Shown here: positions 8,894 through 18,129 of the stretch, piece by piece | Position numbering within the stretch: position 1 is the first letter of the stretch | Layout of the letters: the number at the start of each line of letters is the position of its first letter | DNA from: an uncultured Eggerthellaceae bacterium | GTDB taxonomy: Bacteria; Actinomycetota; Coriobacteriia; Coriobacteriales; Eggerthellaceae | Length of the DNA: 64,000 nt | Assembly: GCA_947566075.1 (NCBI GenBank) | Contig: CANOIM010000004.1 | Coordinates: 62,001 to 126,000 of the forward strand | Direction of reading: 5' to 3' | The notes under the pieces: model-generated | Told to the model about the DNA's origin: nothing | The model's database searches: none | Seen by the model: only the letters and a program-made list of their open reading frames with translations | Position numbers and translations under genes: made by a program

Positions 8894-9939
8894 TGGTAGA
8901 CCACCACGCCCGTGCCGGGGATAACAGAGCCGATGACGAAAGCCGCTTCTCCCGCCGCTTCGAAATGGGCCATCAGCCCATCAGCCTGAGCGGCGTCTAC
9001 GATGAGGACCATGCCCACTCCCATGTTGAAGGTCTTCAGAGCCTCCGCTTGAGAGAGGTTCGCTGCATCGCAGATGAAGCGGATGATGGGAGGTTCGGGC
9101 CAGGAACCCAAGGTGACCTGAGCGTTCACGGTGGCAGGCAGGGCCCGGTTCAGATTCTCCGAGATGCCGCCTCCGGTGATGTGAGCCAGCGCATGGATAG
9201 CGCCGGGAAGCGCGCGCAATGCGTCCAGCACCGGACGCACGTAGATGCGCGTAGGCTGCAAGAGCGCCTCCAGGATGGAGGCCCCTTCTAACCAATCCCG
9301 AGGAGCCATCAGCTCTTCGCGCTCCTTGCCTTCGATGGCCACCTTGCGTACCAGGGAATAGCCGTTGGAATGGATGCCCGAGGAGGGCAAGCCGATCAGC
9401 ACATCCCCTTCGCGCACCCGGGCCGGATCCAGCATCTGTGGCCGGTCTACCACGCCTACGCAGAAACCGGAGAGGTCATAATCATCTGGGGCCATGACGC
9501 CGGGATGTTCAGCCATCTCGCCGCCGATGAGCGCGCAGCCCGCCAGCTTACAGCCTTCGGCCACCCCTTCCACGATGGCGGAAGCAGCTTCAGCGGTCAG
9601 CTTGCCCACGGCCATGTAATCCAGGAAGAAGAGGGGTTTCGCCCCCGTGGCCAGGATGTCATTCACGCACATGGCCACCAGGTCTATCCCAACAGTGTTG
9701 TGAACCCCCACCATTTGGGCCAGCTTCAGCTTCGTGCCCACGCCATCGGTCCCGCTGACCAGGATAGGGTCTTCCATGGCCTTGGCCGCAGCGATGCTGA
9801 ACAGCCCTCCGAAACCGCCGATATCCCCGATGACCTCAGGACGATAGGTTCGTTGCACGGTGGTCTTGATGGCATCTACCGCCCGCGCACCCTCCGCCGT
9901 ATCCACTCCTGCGCTTGCATAGGTGACTTCTTCGGCCAT
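8890..9939 (-). CDS. purM: phosphoribosylformylglycinamidine cyclo-ligase (AIR synthetase)
   Basis: Closes FGAM to aminoimidazole ribonucleotide. The 349-residue protein carries YASAGVDTAEGARAVDAIK at the N-terminus, GTDGVGTKLKLA, and GIHSNGYSLVRKV in the C-terminal half. The ATG at 9939 is preceded by AAGGAG five bases upstream. About 114 bp separate it from purF, the longest gap in the cluster. Confidence 0.96.
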   Translation of the reverse strand: MAEEVTYASAGVDTAEGARAVDAIKTTVQRTYRPEVIGDIGGFGGLFSIAAAKAMEDPILVSGTDGVGTKLKLAQMVGVHNTVGIDLVAMCVNDILATGAKPLFFLDYMAVGKLTAEAASAIVEGVAEGCKLAGCALIGGEMAEHPGVMAPDDYDLSGFCVGVVDRPQMLDPARVREGDVLIGLPSSGIHSNGYSLVRKVAIEGKEREELMAPRDWLEGASILEALLQPTRIYVRPVLDALRALPGAIHALAHITGGGISENLNRALPATVNAQVTLGSWPEPPIIRFICDAANLSQAEALKTFNMGVGMVLIVDAAQADGLMAHFEAAGEAAFVIGSVIPGTGVVVYQ

Positions 9940-10053
9940 GGACGCTCCTTGATCAGGGTTACTGAGGATGAAGCCATTCTAGCAGGGACTATTTTTGCGA
10001 ACGCCTGGAAGCCCCCAGAAATTGGCGAAGGTCAGGTAAGGGAGCGCAACCCC

Positions 10054-11418
10054 TCAAACGGGATAGCGTCCCGTGAAGCAGGCATCGCAGAACCCGGGAT
10101 GCTCAACGCCGCTCACGGCCTTGCGCAAGCCTTCCAAGGACAGGAACGCCAGGGAATCCGCCCCCATCCACTGGCGCATCTCCTCCACGGTCTTGTTCGC
10201 TGCGATCAGCTGCTCCCGGGTGTCCGTGTCTATGCCGTAATAGCAGGGCCATAGGATCTCCGGGCTGGTGATGCGCAGGTGCACCTCTTTCGCCCCTGCC
10301 GCCCGCAGCATGGCCACCAGCTTGCGCGAGGTATTCCCCCGCACCACCGAATCATCGATCACCACCAGGCGCTGACCGCTGATGACATCCGGCAGCGGGT
10401 TCAGCTTGAGCCGGATGCCCAGCTGGCGCATCTCCTGGGTGGGTTGGATGAACGTGCGCCCCACATAGCGGTTCTTCACGATGCCGTCCGCATAGGGGAT
10501 GCCGCTCTCTTGGGCGAAGCCAAGGGCTGCCGGTACGCCGGAATCTGGGACCCCCAAGACCAGATCAGCCTCAACAGGTGCCTCTTGGGCCAGCAAGCGC
10601 CCGCAGGACTGCCGGGCCCCATAGACGTTCTGACCATCTATGGTGGAATCCGGCCGGGCGAAATAGACGTATTCGAAGATGCAAGAAGCACGCGGTGCAG
10701 CCGGTGTGCCCTGACAGGAGGCCAAGCCCTCAGCGCTGATGCGGAGGATCTCCCCGGGGGCCACTTCGCGGGCGAACGCTGCGCCCACGATATCCAACCC
10801 GCAGGTCTCCGAGGACACCACCCAGCCTTGACCATCAGGCAGCTTCCCCAAGCATAAGGGCCTCAGGCCGAACGGGTCACGAAAGGCGTAGAGCGCCTCG
10901 GCCGTGCACACCACCATGGCGTAGGCCCCTTGCATCTGGTCCATGGCCGCTGCGATGCCCTCCCTCAGATGATGGGTCTGCAAGGTGGTCCGTGCGATGA
11001 TCTGGGTGGCTATCTCTGAATCCGTTCCCGCCAAAAGCGAAGCCCCCTGCTCATCCAAGCGCTGACGCAGGGCTTCGGTGTTCGTGAGCGTTCCGTTGTG
11101 GGCCAAGGCGAAGGGGACATCATCTATAGCAGCCCTATGGGGTTGCGACGCCATCCGGCCGTCTTCTTTGGAGCCGCTGGTGGAATAGCGAACATGACCG
11201 ATAGCTGCGGAACCCTCCAGAGCCGCCAGGGATGGCTCATCGAACACCTGGGTCACAAGCCCCAGGTCCTTCTTCACACGGACCGTGCGCCCGTCGCCCA
11301 CGGCGATGCCCGCGCTCTCCTGGCCCCGGTGCTGCAATGCCTGCAATCCGAAGCAGGTCATGCGGGCCACATCTTGGCCCGGTGCCCACACCCCGAAGAC
11401 CCCGCATTCCTCGTGCAT
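10054..11418 (-). CDS. purF: amidophosphoribosyltransferase
   Basis: Commits PRPP to purine synthesis. The N-terminal glutaminase domain would begin at Cys5 (MHEECGVFGVW) after removal of a four-residue leader, shorter than the 11-residue propeptide of Bacillus PurF. The PRPP-binding signature LVVIDDSVVRGNTSRK lies near residue 345. GGGAGGG stands just before the ATG. It is the first gene of the minus-strand pur cluster, 102 bp after the stop of the torD-like gene of the preceding molybdoenzyme operon, so it may have its own promoter. Confidence 0.96.
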   Translation of the reverse strand: MHEECGVFGVWAPGQDVARMTCFGLQALQHRGQESAGIAVGDGRTVRVKKDLGLVTQVFDEPSLAALEGSAAIGHVRYSTSGSKEDGRMASQPHRAAIDDVPFALAHNGTLTNTEALRQRLDEQGASLLAGTDSEIATQIIARTTLQTHHLREGIAAAMDQMQGAYAMVVCTAEALYAFRDPFGLRPLCLGKLPDGQGWVVSSETCGLDIVGAAFAREVAPGEILRISAEGLASCQGTPAAPRASCIFEYVYFARPDSTIDGQNVYGARQSCGRLLAQEAPVEADLVLGVPDSGVPAALGFAQESGIPYADGIVKNRYVGRTFIQPTQEMRQLGIRLKLNPLPDVISGQRLVVIDDSVVRGNTSRKLVAMLRAAGAKEVHLRITSPEILWPCYYGIDTDTREQLIAANKTVEEMRQWMGADSLAFLSLEGLRKAVSGVEHPGFCDACFTGRYPV

Positions 11419-11520
11419 ATAGCCCTCCCTATCAACGCTCCAGAAAGGACTATAGGAACCCTTTATTTCCAGCAGGTGAAGAGACCGTAGGCGGACATCA
11501 AGGGCAGATGGCCACCCCTA

Positions 11521-12117
11521 TCAGCAGATCAGCTCAAGGAGAGCTTTTGACAAGGTGAGCAGATGGTCGAAGTAGCCACCCGGGGCGGCATCCTGCACCT
11601 TGGTGTAAAGCGTGCCTATCCAGTCAGTAGGATGCTCGGCAGCGAACGAACGCATCTCCTCTTCCTGCATCTGGCCCTGCTCAACGCGGCGGAGCATCTC
11701 TGAGAGCGTGAGCAGCTCAAGGCCCATATGGTCAGCGTATTGGTTGTTCTCATTGCTCACACCCAAGCCCATCTTCCGCAAGATATCCTGCATGGCGAAG
11801 GTGGGCTGTCCGAACCCTACGCTCACCCCTTCTGCACGGTTCATGGTCTCCCAAGGAGGAGCCGCCGGAGCAGGCGGCCCTACGAACAGGTGCGTATATT
11901 CCACAGAAACGCCTTGGATGGCCTGAGCCTCATCCTCTTCCTGGGAAATAGCCCAAGCCTGAAGGCCCTCTACCGCCTTCGCCACCCCTTCATCCTTGAA
12001 GGCGGGGAATGTTGCCCAGAAGGCAGGGTCAAGCCCTGCCTTCTCAGTCTGGCTCATGGGTGCCAACAGCGAATTGCCCAAGAAGGCGAGCGCATCGGCC
12101 AAGAGCAAACGGTCCAT
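11521..12117 (-). CDS. TorD/DmsD-family molybdoenzyme chaperone (module 1)
   Basis: A 198-residue, all-helical cytoplasmic chaperone that would bind the Tat signal and apo form of the molybdoenzyme encoded at 13966-16341. Family marks are EYTHLFVGPPAPAAPPWE in the middle and NNQYADHMGLELLTLSEML about 60 residues later. Its ATG shares one base with the NrfD stop (TGATG), so it is translated with the operon. A second family member lies at 43179 and presumably serves module 2. Confidence 0.9.
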   Translation of the reverse strand: MDRLLLADALAFLGNSLLAPMSQTEKAGLDPAFWATFPAFKDEGVAKAVEGLQAWAISQEEDEAQAIQGVSVEYTHLFVGPPAPAAPPWETMNRAEGVSVGFGQPTFAMQDILRKMGLGVSNENNQYADHMGLELLTLSEMLRRVEQGQMQEEEMRSFAAEHPTDWIGTLYTKVQDAAPGGYFDHLLTLSKALLELIC

Positions 12118-13319
12118 CAGGCAACCGCCGGTGCCGGAGCGTTAGCCGAGGAAGGCTCTTCGGGAGTGAAGAGCACCTTCTGTGCAATGGCCCAGAAGAT
12201 GATGGCTCCCACGCTGATGACGCCTAAGGCGATCAAGATCTCAGGGAAGGTGGGGGCATAGGAACCGTAAACGCTCCACATATCCACACCGCCCGCTTGG
12301 GCTGCGAAGGTGCCCAGGGCTATGCCCGGCGCTCCCTCTACGTTCGGCACGATGAAGGAGGTGAGCAGCAGCCACACGCGCTTGCAGAAGACCCCCGCTA
12401 CCACCAGCACGCTGGCGCCCACCACAAGTCCGGTCTTCTCACGGTTCTTCGCGAATACCAGGATGCAGAAGGGAACGATGAGGCCCCCGATCACTTCGAA
12501 CCAGAAGAAGGGCGCTGTGGGGCCGAAGGCCATGAGGGAAAGGGTCTCAGCCCCAGCCGCCCCGGGATAGGCCATGGTCAGAAGCTCGCATCCGATGAAG
12601 AACGCGTCTACGGCAATGCAGGTGGCCAGAAGCCCTGCCAGCAGGGAGAAGAGCTTTTGATCCACGTTGAACTTGCCCGCCTTGCGCAGTCCCGCCAACA
12701 CGCAGAGCAGAAGCGCCAAGCCTGAATCCATAGCGGAAGCCACGAAGATAGGTGCCATGATGGCTGAATACCAGCCCTCTTTCGCTATCTGAAGCCCGAA
12801 GATCCAAGCGGTCACCGAATGCACGAGGATGGCTACAGGGAGGGCGAAGCGGCTTACAATGGCGACCTTGCGCTCAGCTCCGGGCTTCTTGGAGGACATG
12901 AACACCAGATACAGGATGTTGATGACCAGGTAGATGGTGATCACGCACACATCCCAGAGCAGGGGGCTGGTGAAGTTGGGGCCGACTAGGAGCCGCCAGA
13001 TATTCTGGATAGAGCCCAAGTCCACCAGCACGAACATGCCAGCCACGCAGATGCAGGCCGTGGACAGGATGACAGCGGGCTTGGCTACTGCTTTGAACTT
13101 CTGGATGTGGAACACGCTGGCCGAGCTGGCCACGATGAGGCCGCCTGCAGAGAGCCCCACGAAGAACATGAACATGATGATGTACAGGCCCCAAGAGTTC
13201 GCATTCGACATACCGGTGATGGCAAGGCCGGTGGCCAGCTGGTAGATCCAGCAACCGATTCCGATAACGGCGAGCACCGCAAGCACGATGAAGGCCGGTT
13301 TCTTGAATAATGCAGTCAT
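12117..13319 (-). CDS. NrfD/PsrC-type membrane anchor subunit (module 1)
   Basis: A 400-residue polytopic protein with about ten hydrophobic helices, matching the NrfD/PsrC family that links periplasmic-side molybdoenzymes to the quinone pool. The N-terminus (ANSWGLYIIMFMFFVGLSAG) resembles the quinone-site helices of this family. It lies between the Fe-S subunit gene (18 bp upstream) and torD (1-bp overlap). With those and the catalytic subunit it would form a three-subunit membrane oxidoreductase. The direction of electron flow and the substrate cannot be read from the sequence. Confidence 0.9.
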   Translation of the reverse strand: MTALFKKPAFIVLAVLAVIGIGCWIYQLATGLAITGMSNANSWGLYIIMFMFFVGLSAGGLIVASSASVFHIQKFKAVAKPAVILSTACICVAGMFVLVDLGSIQNIWRLLVGPNFTSPLLWDVCVITIYLVINILYLVFMSSKKPGAERKVAIVSRFALPVAILVHSVTAWIFGLQIAKEGWYSAIMAPIFVASAMDSGLALLLCVLAGLRKAGKFNVDQKLFSLLAGLLATCIAVDAFFIGCELLTMAYPGAAGAETLSLMAFGPTAPFFWFEVIGGLIVPFCILVFAKNREKTGLVVGASVLVVAGVFCKRVWLLLTSFIVPNVEGAPGIALGTFAAQAGGVDMWSVYGSYAPTFPEILIALGVISVGAIIFWAIAQKVLFTPEEPSSANAPAPAVA

Positions 13320-13337
13320 TTCCTATACCTGACCTTC

Positions 13338-13955
13338 CTAGTTGAAGTAATGGACTTGAGGATGGGTTCCCTGTTCGGGCAGAAGCACATGGGCATTCTT
13401 CTGCTTGATGGTGCGGGAGACCTCAGAGTTCGGATCATCCAGATCGCCATAGATACGGGCGTTGGTGGGGCAACACACAACGCACATGGGCTTGTCGCCA
13501 TCATCCGTGCGCTCCTTGCACAACGTGCACTTCTCCGCCACGCCTTTCGGGCGCACGGCCACGCGGGCATCCCCGTAGTTGAAATCAGGATCGCGCTTGG
13601 GCTCTTCCCAGTTGAAGGAGCGCGCGTTGTAGGGGCAGGCTGCCATGCACATCCGGCAGCCGATACACTTATCGTAGTCGATCTCCACGCGCCCTTTGTC
13701 GTCCTTGTAAGTGGCGCCGGTGGGGCATACGCGCAGGCATGCGGGGTTCTCACAATGCTGGCACGCGATGGGAAGATAGTTGCGCGACAGGTCTGGATAG
13801 GTCCCTTCAGCGCTATCGATGACATCGCTTCCTTCGGTCAATACACGGTTCCACATCATGCCCATCGGTACGTTGTTCTGCAATTTGCAAGCGTTGGCGC
13901 AGGTGTGACACCCGATGCAACGCTCGAGGTTGATAGCCATTCCAAGCTTGGTCAT
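13338..13955 (-). CDS. four-cluster ferredoxin-like electron-transfer subunit (module 1)
   Basis: A 205-residue DmsB/NrfC-type subunit carrying electrons between the anchor and the molybdoenzyme. Four Cys groups are visible: CIGCHTCANAC near the N-terminus, CQHCENPACLRVCP, CIGCRMCMAACPY and CTLCKERTDDG...CVVCCP. It has no signal peptide of its own and would be exported together with the Tat-carrying catalytic subunit. It starts 10 bp after the stop of that subunit's gene. Confidence 0.93.
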   Translation of the reverse strand: MTKLGMAINLERCIGCHTCANACKLQNNVPMGMMWNRVLTEGSDVIDSAEGTYPDLSRNYLPIACQHCENPACLRVCPTGATYKDDKGRVEIDYDKCIGCRMCMAACPYNARSFNWEEPKRDPDFNYGDARVAVRPKGVAEKCTLCKERTDDGDKPMCVVCCPTNARIYGDLDDPNSEVSRTIKQKNAHVLLPEQGTHPQVHYFN

Positions 13956-13965
13956 AGCCTCTCAC

Positions 13966-16341
13966 CTACGCTTTCTTGATCTCTATCAGGGTGTCATGGA
14001 AGGGGATGGGGGCGCCTGTCAGCAAATACGGGTCGCGCTCATTCACGTGATCGTTGGTCACGTTCTGCGTGTTGCCCTCGGTCATGTACTTGCTCCATCC
14101 GGCCTCGAACGTACGCGCGCTTCCGGGGCGTACTGCTTCATTACCGTAAACAGGGCATTTGAAGGACCCACGGTCGTTATAAGCCTCGATGGTATCTCCA
14201 TCCTTCAACGACCTCTTATCCATCTCCTTGGGGTTCAGCTCGACGTAGGTGCCATGGAGCTGCCGCAACCAGCTGCCTGCCTTGAAGTAGGAGTGGTTCG
14301 AGAAGCGCGTACGCGTCTGCGTGAGCTGCAGCGGATACTTCTCGGCCTTCGGATTCCCGTCGTAGACCTCGTTGTTCTCCTCCCAACTGGGCCATGCCTG
14401 CTTCACGGGCGCTTGCTTCTCGTAATAGAGCTCGAGCTTCCCCGTAGGCGTCTTGAACTTCTGGTCGGCATATCCCACGCGAGGCTTCTCGATGCCCTTG
14501 ATGGGCATGCTGCCGTGGTTCTCGACGAGTTTGTCGAACGTGATGCCCATCTTCTGCAGGTCCTCGGACTTGTCCACCTTATGGCGAACGAGCTCCTCAG
14601 CGTCCTTGGGAAGATGATGGTCCAGACCGACGGAACCCAAGATCAGCTTCATCACCTCGAAGTCGGGCTTGCTCTCGAACAGGGGGTCGATGCACTTCTC
14701 TTGCAAGATGACGTGGTTGTAGCCGCTGCGCACGATGCCATGGTCCACGGTATCCTCGAACTTGGAGCACACCGGCAATACGATGTCGGCATAGGCGACG
14801 CTGTCCTCGTCATGCATGCCTGCATGGACGATGAAATCGAGGGACTTCAGCCATTCCCGCGTCTTGTCGTAGTTGGCGAAATACTGCTGGAACGTATTGC
14901 CCAACGAGATGATCACATGGACGTCGTTATCGCGGGTGGGGAAGCGATCGGCACGCACGGGGAGCGTGGGAGACACCGCGTCTTCGGGAAGCGGCCAGTC
15001 CTCCAGCTTGGCACTGTAGCCGCCTCCGCCGTTGTAGCATCCCAGGCTTCCCCCCGGTTTGCCCACGTTCCCGGTAAGGCCCGTTAGCACCACCATGGCA
15101 TGGCCGGCGATATCGGGATTGGAGAACTTGTCGCATCCGCCCATACCGTAGGCAATGGCGGCTGGTCCATTGCACGCATACTTCCGAGCAAGGTCCTCTA
15201 TCACATCTTGCGGGACGCCCGTCTTCTCGGAGGCCCAGGCGGTGGTGTATTCCTTCTGGCTCTTCTTCAAAAGCTCGAAGGTGGTGGTATAGGGAACGCC
15301 GTTCACCACGAACTCGCCTTCCAGGGCCGTACTATCGTCGGCTTCGCCGTGGGGCACCGCCGCTTGCCGCGCCGCATCCCACACAAGGCAGGAAGACTCG
15401 TCGGCATCGTCGGAGCGGAGCAGCTTGCCGCTCTTGGCATCCACGAGCACGGGGAACGTGGTGTGCTTGCGCATGTAGTCCTCGTCGTAGAGCTTGTTGT
15501 CCAACACGTAGGACGTCATCCCAAGGAACAGCGCGGGGTCGGTACCGGGCTTGATAGGCACCCATTGGTCGGCCTTGCCCGCCGTGGTGGAGAAATGGGG
15601 GTCGATGACGATGACCTCGCAACCGGCCTCCTTGGCATCCAGGAATGTGTTGGCTTGCATCATGCACGATTCCAGGTAGTTGTAGCCGTCGATGATGAGC
15701 GTCTTGCTGTTCACCCAATCCCGGGAGTCGTTGAACGCGTCCCCGAAGCCGCTGCCGCCCACGGCCACGTCGATGCCTTGGCCGACGCCGCGGTCGATGC
15801 CGGGCTCCACGCCGGTCCCCGCCTTGAGAAGCGGTGCGAGCATAGAGAACTGAGGCTCATTGGATGCCGACACGTAGACGGACTCGTGCCCGTACTTGTC
15901 CCAGGCTTTCTTGAGCTCGTCCCCCACGGTCTTGATGGCCTCGTCCCAGGATATGACCTCGAACTTCCCTTCCCCGCGCTCCCCTACGCGGCGCATGGGA
16001 TGCTGAAGGCGTTCGCTGCTGTAGACATGCTGCACCTCAGACAGGCCCTTGAGACAGCAGTGCTGATAGTAGTCATCCACAGTGTCATTGGGTTCGATCT
16101 TGACCAGACGGCCATCGCGTACTGTGCACTTCAGTGAACAGTTCCCTTGGCACATGAACTGGTGCAGCGTGTACACCGTCTTCTCTTCAGGAGCAGCTTC
16201 AGCCGTGGTAGGTGCCAACCAGCCGTCCGTGCTGGTCATGGATGCTACCCCGGTGAGGCCTACTGCCCCTGCGGCGACCGCTGCCCCCTTGAGAAAGCTC
16301 CTACGGGTGAGCCCTTTGCTCGGACTGTCCATTCCCGTCAT
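13966..16341 (-). CDS. Tat-exported DMSO-reductase-family molybdoenzyme (module 1 catalytic subunit)
   Basis: The large catalytic subunit, about 791 residues from the chosen start. The Tat signal TRRSFLKGAAVAAGAVG follows closely. A CQGNCSLKC...C pattern binds a [4Fe-4S] cluster, and the molybdopterin domains follow (GYNYLESCMM, IKPGTDPALF, and the C-terminal NRGSFKCPV region). ATG at 16341 is chosen because GAGGAGG ends four bases upstream; ATG at 16332 is the alternative, and longer versions would push the Tat motif too far in. The family covers reductases for S-oxides, N-oxides, polysulfide and others; the substrate is unknown. Its promoter holds two copies of an 18-bp operator (16439-16477). 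Confidence 0.92.
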   Translation of the reverse strand: MTGMDSPSKGLTRRSFLKGAAVAAGAVGLTGVASMTSTDGWLAPTTAEAAPEEKTVYTLHQFMCQGNCSLKCTVRDGRLVKIEPNDTVDDYYQHCCLKGLSEVQHVYSSERLQHPMRRVGERGEGKFEVISWDEAIKTVGDELKKAWDKYGHESVYVSASNEPQFSMLAPLLKAGTGVEPGIDRGVGQGIDVAVGGSGFGDAFNDSRDWVNSKTLIIDGYNYLESCMMQANTFLDAKEAGCEVIVIDPHFSTTAGKADQWVPIKPGTDPALFLGMTSYVLDNKLYDEDYMRKHTTFPVLVDAKSGKLLRSDDADESSCLVWDAARQAAVPHGEADDSTALEGEFVVNGVPYTTTFELLKKSQKEYTTAWASEKTGVPQDVIEDLARKYACNGPAAIAYGMGGCDKFSNPDIAGHAMVVLTGLTGNVGKPGGSLGCYNGGGGYSAKLEDWPLPEDAVSPTLPVRADRFPTRDNDVHVIISLGNTFQQYFANYDKTREWLKSLDFIVHAGMHDEDSVAYADIVLPVCSKFEDTVDHGIVRSGYNHVILQEKCIDPLFESKPDFEVMKLILGSVGLDHHLPKDAEELVRHKVDKSEDLQKMGITFDKLVENHGSMPIKGIEKPRVGYADQKFKTPTGKLELYYEKQAPVKQAWPSWEENNEVYDGNPKAEKYPLQLTQTRTRFSNHSYFKAGSWLRQLHGTYVELNPKEMDKRSLKDGDTIEAYNDRGSFKCPVYGNEAVRPGSARTFEAGWSKYMTEGNTQNVTNDHVNERDPYLLTGAPIPFHDTLIEIKKA

Positions 16342-16429
16342 CTCTCCTCCTCTTGCCATGATGCATGCACGCACCCCAGCGCGCACGCATCGAAAGATAG
16401 ATTGAGAGTTGGCCGACTCTGTTGGGGCC

Positions 16430-16458
16430 ACTATACATGATTGTCCTATGACAATCAA
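16430..16458 (-). promoter_or_regulatory. promoter of the module 1 molybdoenzyme operon
   Basis: On the minus strand TTGATT (16453-16458) and TATAGT (16430-16435) are separated by exactly 17 bp. Transcription would start near 16423, giving a leader of about 80 nt. The first operator copy fills the spacer between the two hexamers, a layout that suits repression. Confidence 0.55.
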
Positions 16459-16477
16459 GGATAATCATAGGACAATC
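16439..16477. promoter_or_regulatory. double operator GATTGTC-CTAT-GACAATC
   Basis: Copy 1 (16439-16456) is a perfect palindrome with 7-bp arms, GATTGTC-CTAT-GACAATC. Copy 2 (16460-16477) reads, on the minus strand, GATTGTC-CTAT-GATTATC. Their centres are 21 bp apart, two helical turns. A third copy sits at 19597-19614 before the NrfD-GntR genes. Spacing and promoter overlap support a dimeric repressor; the nearby GntR protein is the simplest candidate, which is inference. Confidence 0.7.
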
Positions 16478-16532
16478 TTCGGCAGTTCGGTTTCGGAGTA
16501 TTATTCGCTTTATGTCCTCTTTTATTCTGGGA

Positions 16533-16538
16533 TATAAT
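16533..16538 (+). promoter_or_regulatory. -10 element of the toxin-antitoxin operon
   Basis: A perfect TATAAT lies 31 bases before the antitoxin ATG, and AAAGGAG lies at 16558-16564. The matching -35 region (TTATGT at 17-bp spacing) is weak, which would fit an operon under activation or autoregulation. Confidence 0.5.
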
Positions 16539-16569
16539 CTGCTTATCATCTGGTTTGAAAGGAGCGCTC

Positions 16570-16857
16570 ATGGAACCCATCTTCCCCATCACAGCCTTGA
16601 GCAAAGATCAAGCCGCGGTCAAAGAAGCTGCCCGAGACAATATCGTGCGCATCACCGAACGCGGTGCTGCTGCCTGGATCTTCACTTCCGAAGAAGCCTT
16701 GGAGCAGAAGATCAAGGATGCCGTCGATGATGCCGTCTACGAGGCTCAGCTTGCATGGGTTATCGAACGTGGCAGACGGGACTTCGCCGAAGGGCGATAT
16801 ATCACAGGAACCGAGAACCTGAAGAAGAAGCTTGCTGAAATGCGTGCAGCACAATGA
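16570..16857 (+). CDS. antitoxin of a type II toxin-antitoxin pair
   Basis: A 95-residue acidic, helical protein (MEPIFPITALSKDQAAVKEA...) whose N-terminus has the beta-strand plus helix look of Phd/RelB-type antitoxins, with a charged C-terminal tail (ENLKKKLAEM). ATG at 16570 is chosen because AAAGGAG lies just before it. Its stop overlaps the toxin start by 4 bp (ATGA). It would bind the toxin and autoregulate the operon. The subfamily is not certain. Confidence 0.75.
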   Translation: MEPIFPITALSKDQAAVKEAARDNIVRITERGAAAWIFTSEEALEQKIKDAVDDAVYEAQLAWVIERGRRDFAEGRYITGTENLKKKLAEMRAAQ

Positions 16858-17120
16858 CGCAGATATATTATGACGAGGATTTCGCTGCAGAGTTGATGCA
16901 GGTCACTTCCAAACGGATCGAAGAGCAGATAATCCACGACATCGAGCTTTTGCCTACGGTTCCAGTACTTGGCTCTACCGATTTGCCAGCTTCGATAAAG
17001 CAGCTCTATGGCGATCATGTGCGCAAGATTCCTGTCGGCCCCTTCGATGTGATCTATGAGATATTAGACAGTGGTGATTTTCTCATCCTCGGCCTCGTGC
17101 ACCAACGCACGGCTCGGTAG
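16854..17120 (+). CDS. RelE/ParE-family toxin
   Basis: An 88-residue protein with the RelE/ParE C-terminal pattern: IKQLYGDHVRKIPVGPFDVIYEIL followed by FLILGLVHQRTAR, where the Arg and the GxFxVIYEI strand are typical. Members cleave mRNA on the ribosome or act on gyrase; which applies here cannot be told. The 4-bp overlap with the antitoxin is usual for such modules. The pair lies between two respiratory gene sets and is convergent with the SPFH gene. Confidence 0.78.
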   Translation: MTQIYYDEDFAAELMQVTSKRIEEQIIHDIELLPTVPVLGSTDLPASIKQLYGDHVRKIPVGPFDVIYEILDSGDFLILGLVHQRTAR

Positions 17121-17122
17121 TT

Positions 17123-18064
17123 CTACAGATGTCCCTTCAAGCCGTCTAGCAAGCCGCTTTCGTTGAACGCATCCGCAAAGGCACTAGGAATGACCACCGT
17201 GCCCTTTCCTTCCCGCAAGGATTCATTCAGCAGGTGCATGGAACGCAGGTGCAAGGCGGCTTCGTTCCCCTCATAGAGGTTCTCCATCTCCGTCAGCATC
17301 TCGAAGATATCCTGTTCCGCCTCTATCAGGATGATGCGCGCCTTCTTCCGCTGCTCCGCTTCTGCCTCCTTCGCCATGGCCTCTTGCAGCTCCTTTGGCA
17401 ACAGGATATCCCGCACCTCCACCGAGAGGATGGTCACGCCCCAAGGTGCCACCTTCTCTTCCAGCACCCTCTTGAGCTCACGGTCAAGCTGATCACGCCT
17501 GATGGCCACCTCGGCCGCCGTAGCACGCCCGATAGCATCCCTGAGCGCCGTCTGAGCGGAAAGCTGCACAGCCGCTGTGAAATCTCCCACTTCCGTGCAA
17601 GCCGCCTGAGCATCCCACACATGCCAGAAGAGCACCGCATTCACATCCAGAGGCACCAGATCAGCGGTAAGCGTTTCCTCGGCACCGAAAGTGGTCACCC
17701 GCGTGCGCGTATCCACCCGAAGAGCGTTGCTCTCGATGATGGGCCATGTCCAGAAAAGACCAGGGCCCGAGATGCGGTTCAGCTTTCCGAACCTGAGCAC
17801 CACGACGCGCTCCCACTGCTGGGCTATGTGGCAGGAAGAGGCCAGAAGAGCTGCCAACACAGCAGAAGAAGCTATGGAAACCAAACTCACCCGGTCCTGG
17901 AGCACAAAACCCACCCCAAGACCGATCAAGAACACCACCACGAGCACAGCCACCGTGAAGATGATCACGCCACTGCTGGATGCGGTCTCTCCCATCACCT
18001 CTGTATCTGCCTCAGGCCTGACCTTGAAACGACCTTTTTCCTTCACTGCGCCCTTCGCCATCAT
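17123..18064 (-). CDS. SPFH/Band 7 (stomatin-like) membrane protein
   Basis: A 313-residue protein with two hydrophobic segments near the N-terminus (about 31-55 and 60-80) and then the SPFH domain: ERVVVLRFGKLNRISGPGLFWTWPIIES, RVTTFGAEETLTAD, SVEVRDILLPKELQEAMAKEAEAEQ. The C-terminal coiled region is Glu/Ala-rich. Such slipins oligomerise and organise membrane proteins. It ends the minus-strand set NrfD-GntR-SPFH. Confidence 0.9.
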   Translation of the reverse strand: MMAKGAVKEKGRFKVRPEADTEVMGETASSSGVIIFTVAVLVVVFLIGLGVGFVLQDRVSLVSIASSAVLAALLASSCHIAQQWERVVVLRFGKLNRISGPGLFWTWPIIESNALRVDTRTRVTTFGAEETLTADLVPLDVNAVLFWHVWDAQAACTEVGDFTAAVQLSAQTALRDAIGRATAAEVAIRRDQLDRELKRVLEEKVAPWGVTILSVEVRDILLPKELQEAMAKEAEAEQRKKARIILIEAEQDIFEMLTEMENLYEGNEAALHLRSMHLLNESLREGKGTVVIPSAFADAFNESGLLDGLKGHL

Positions 18065-18129
18065 CTCTCCCCTTTGTCAGCTACCGCATCCCCTGGCTGT
18101 CTTCACGCCATAGCACCCAAAAGCGTGCG

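Noticed and set aside
13915..15087. Long plus-strand open frame opposite the molybdoenzyme gene
   Set aside because: It mirrors the GC-rich codon pattern of the minus-strand gene and has no plausible ribosome site or family pattern.
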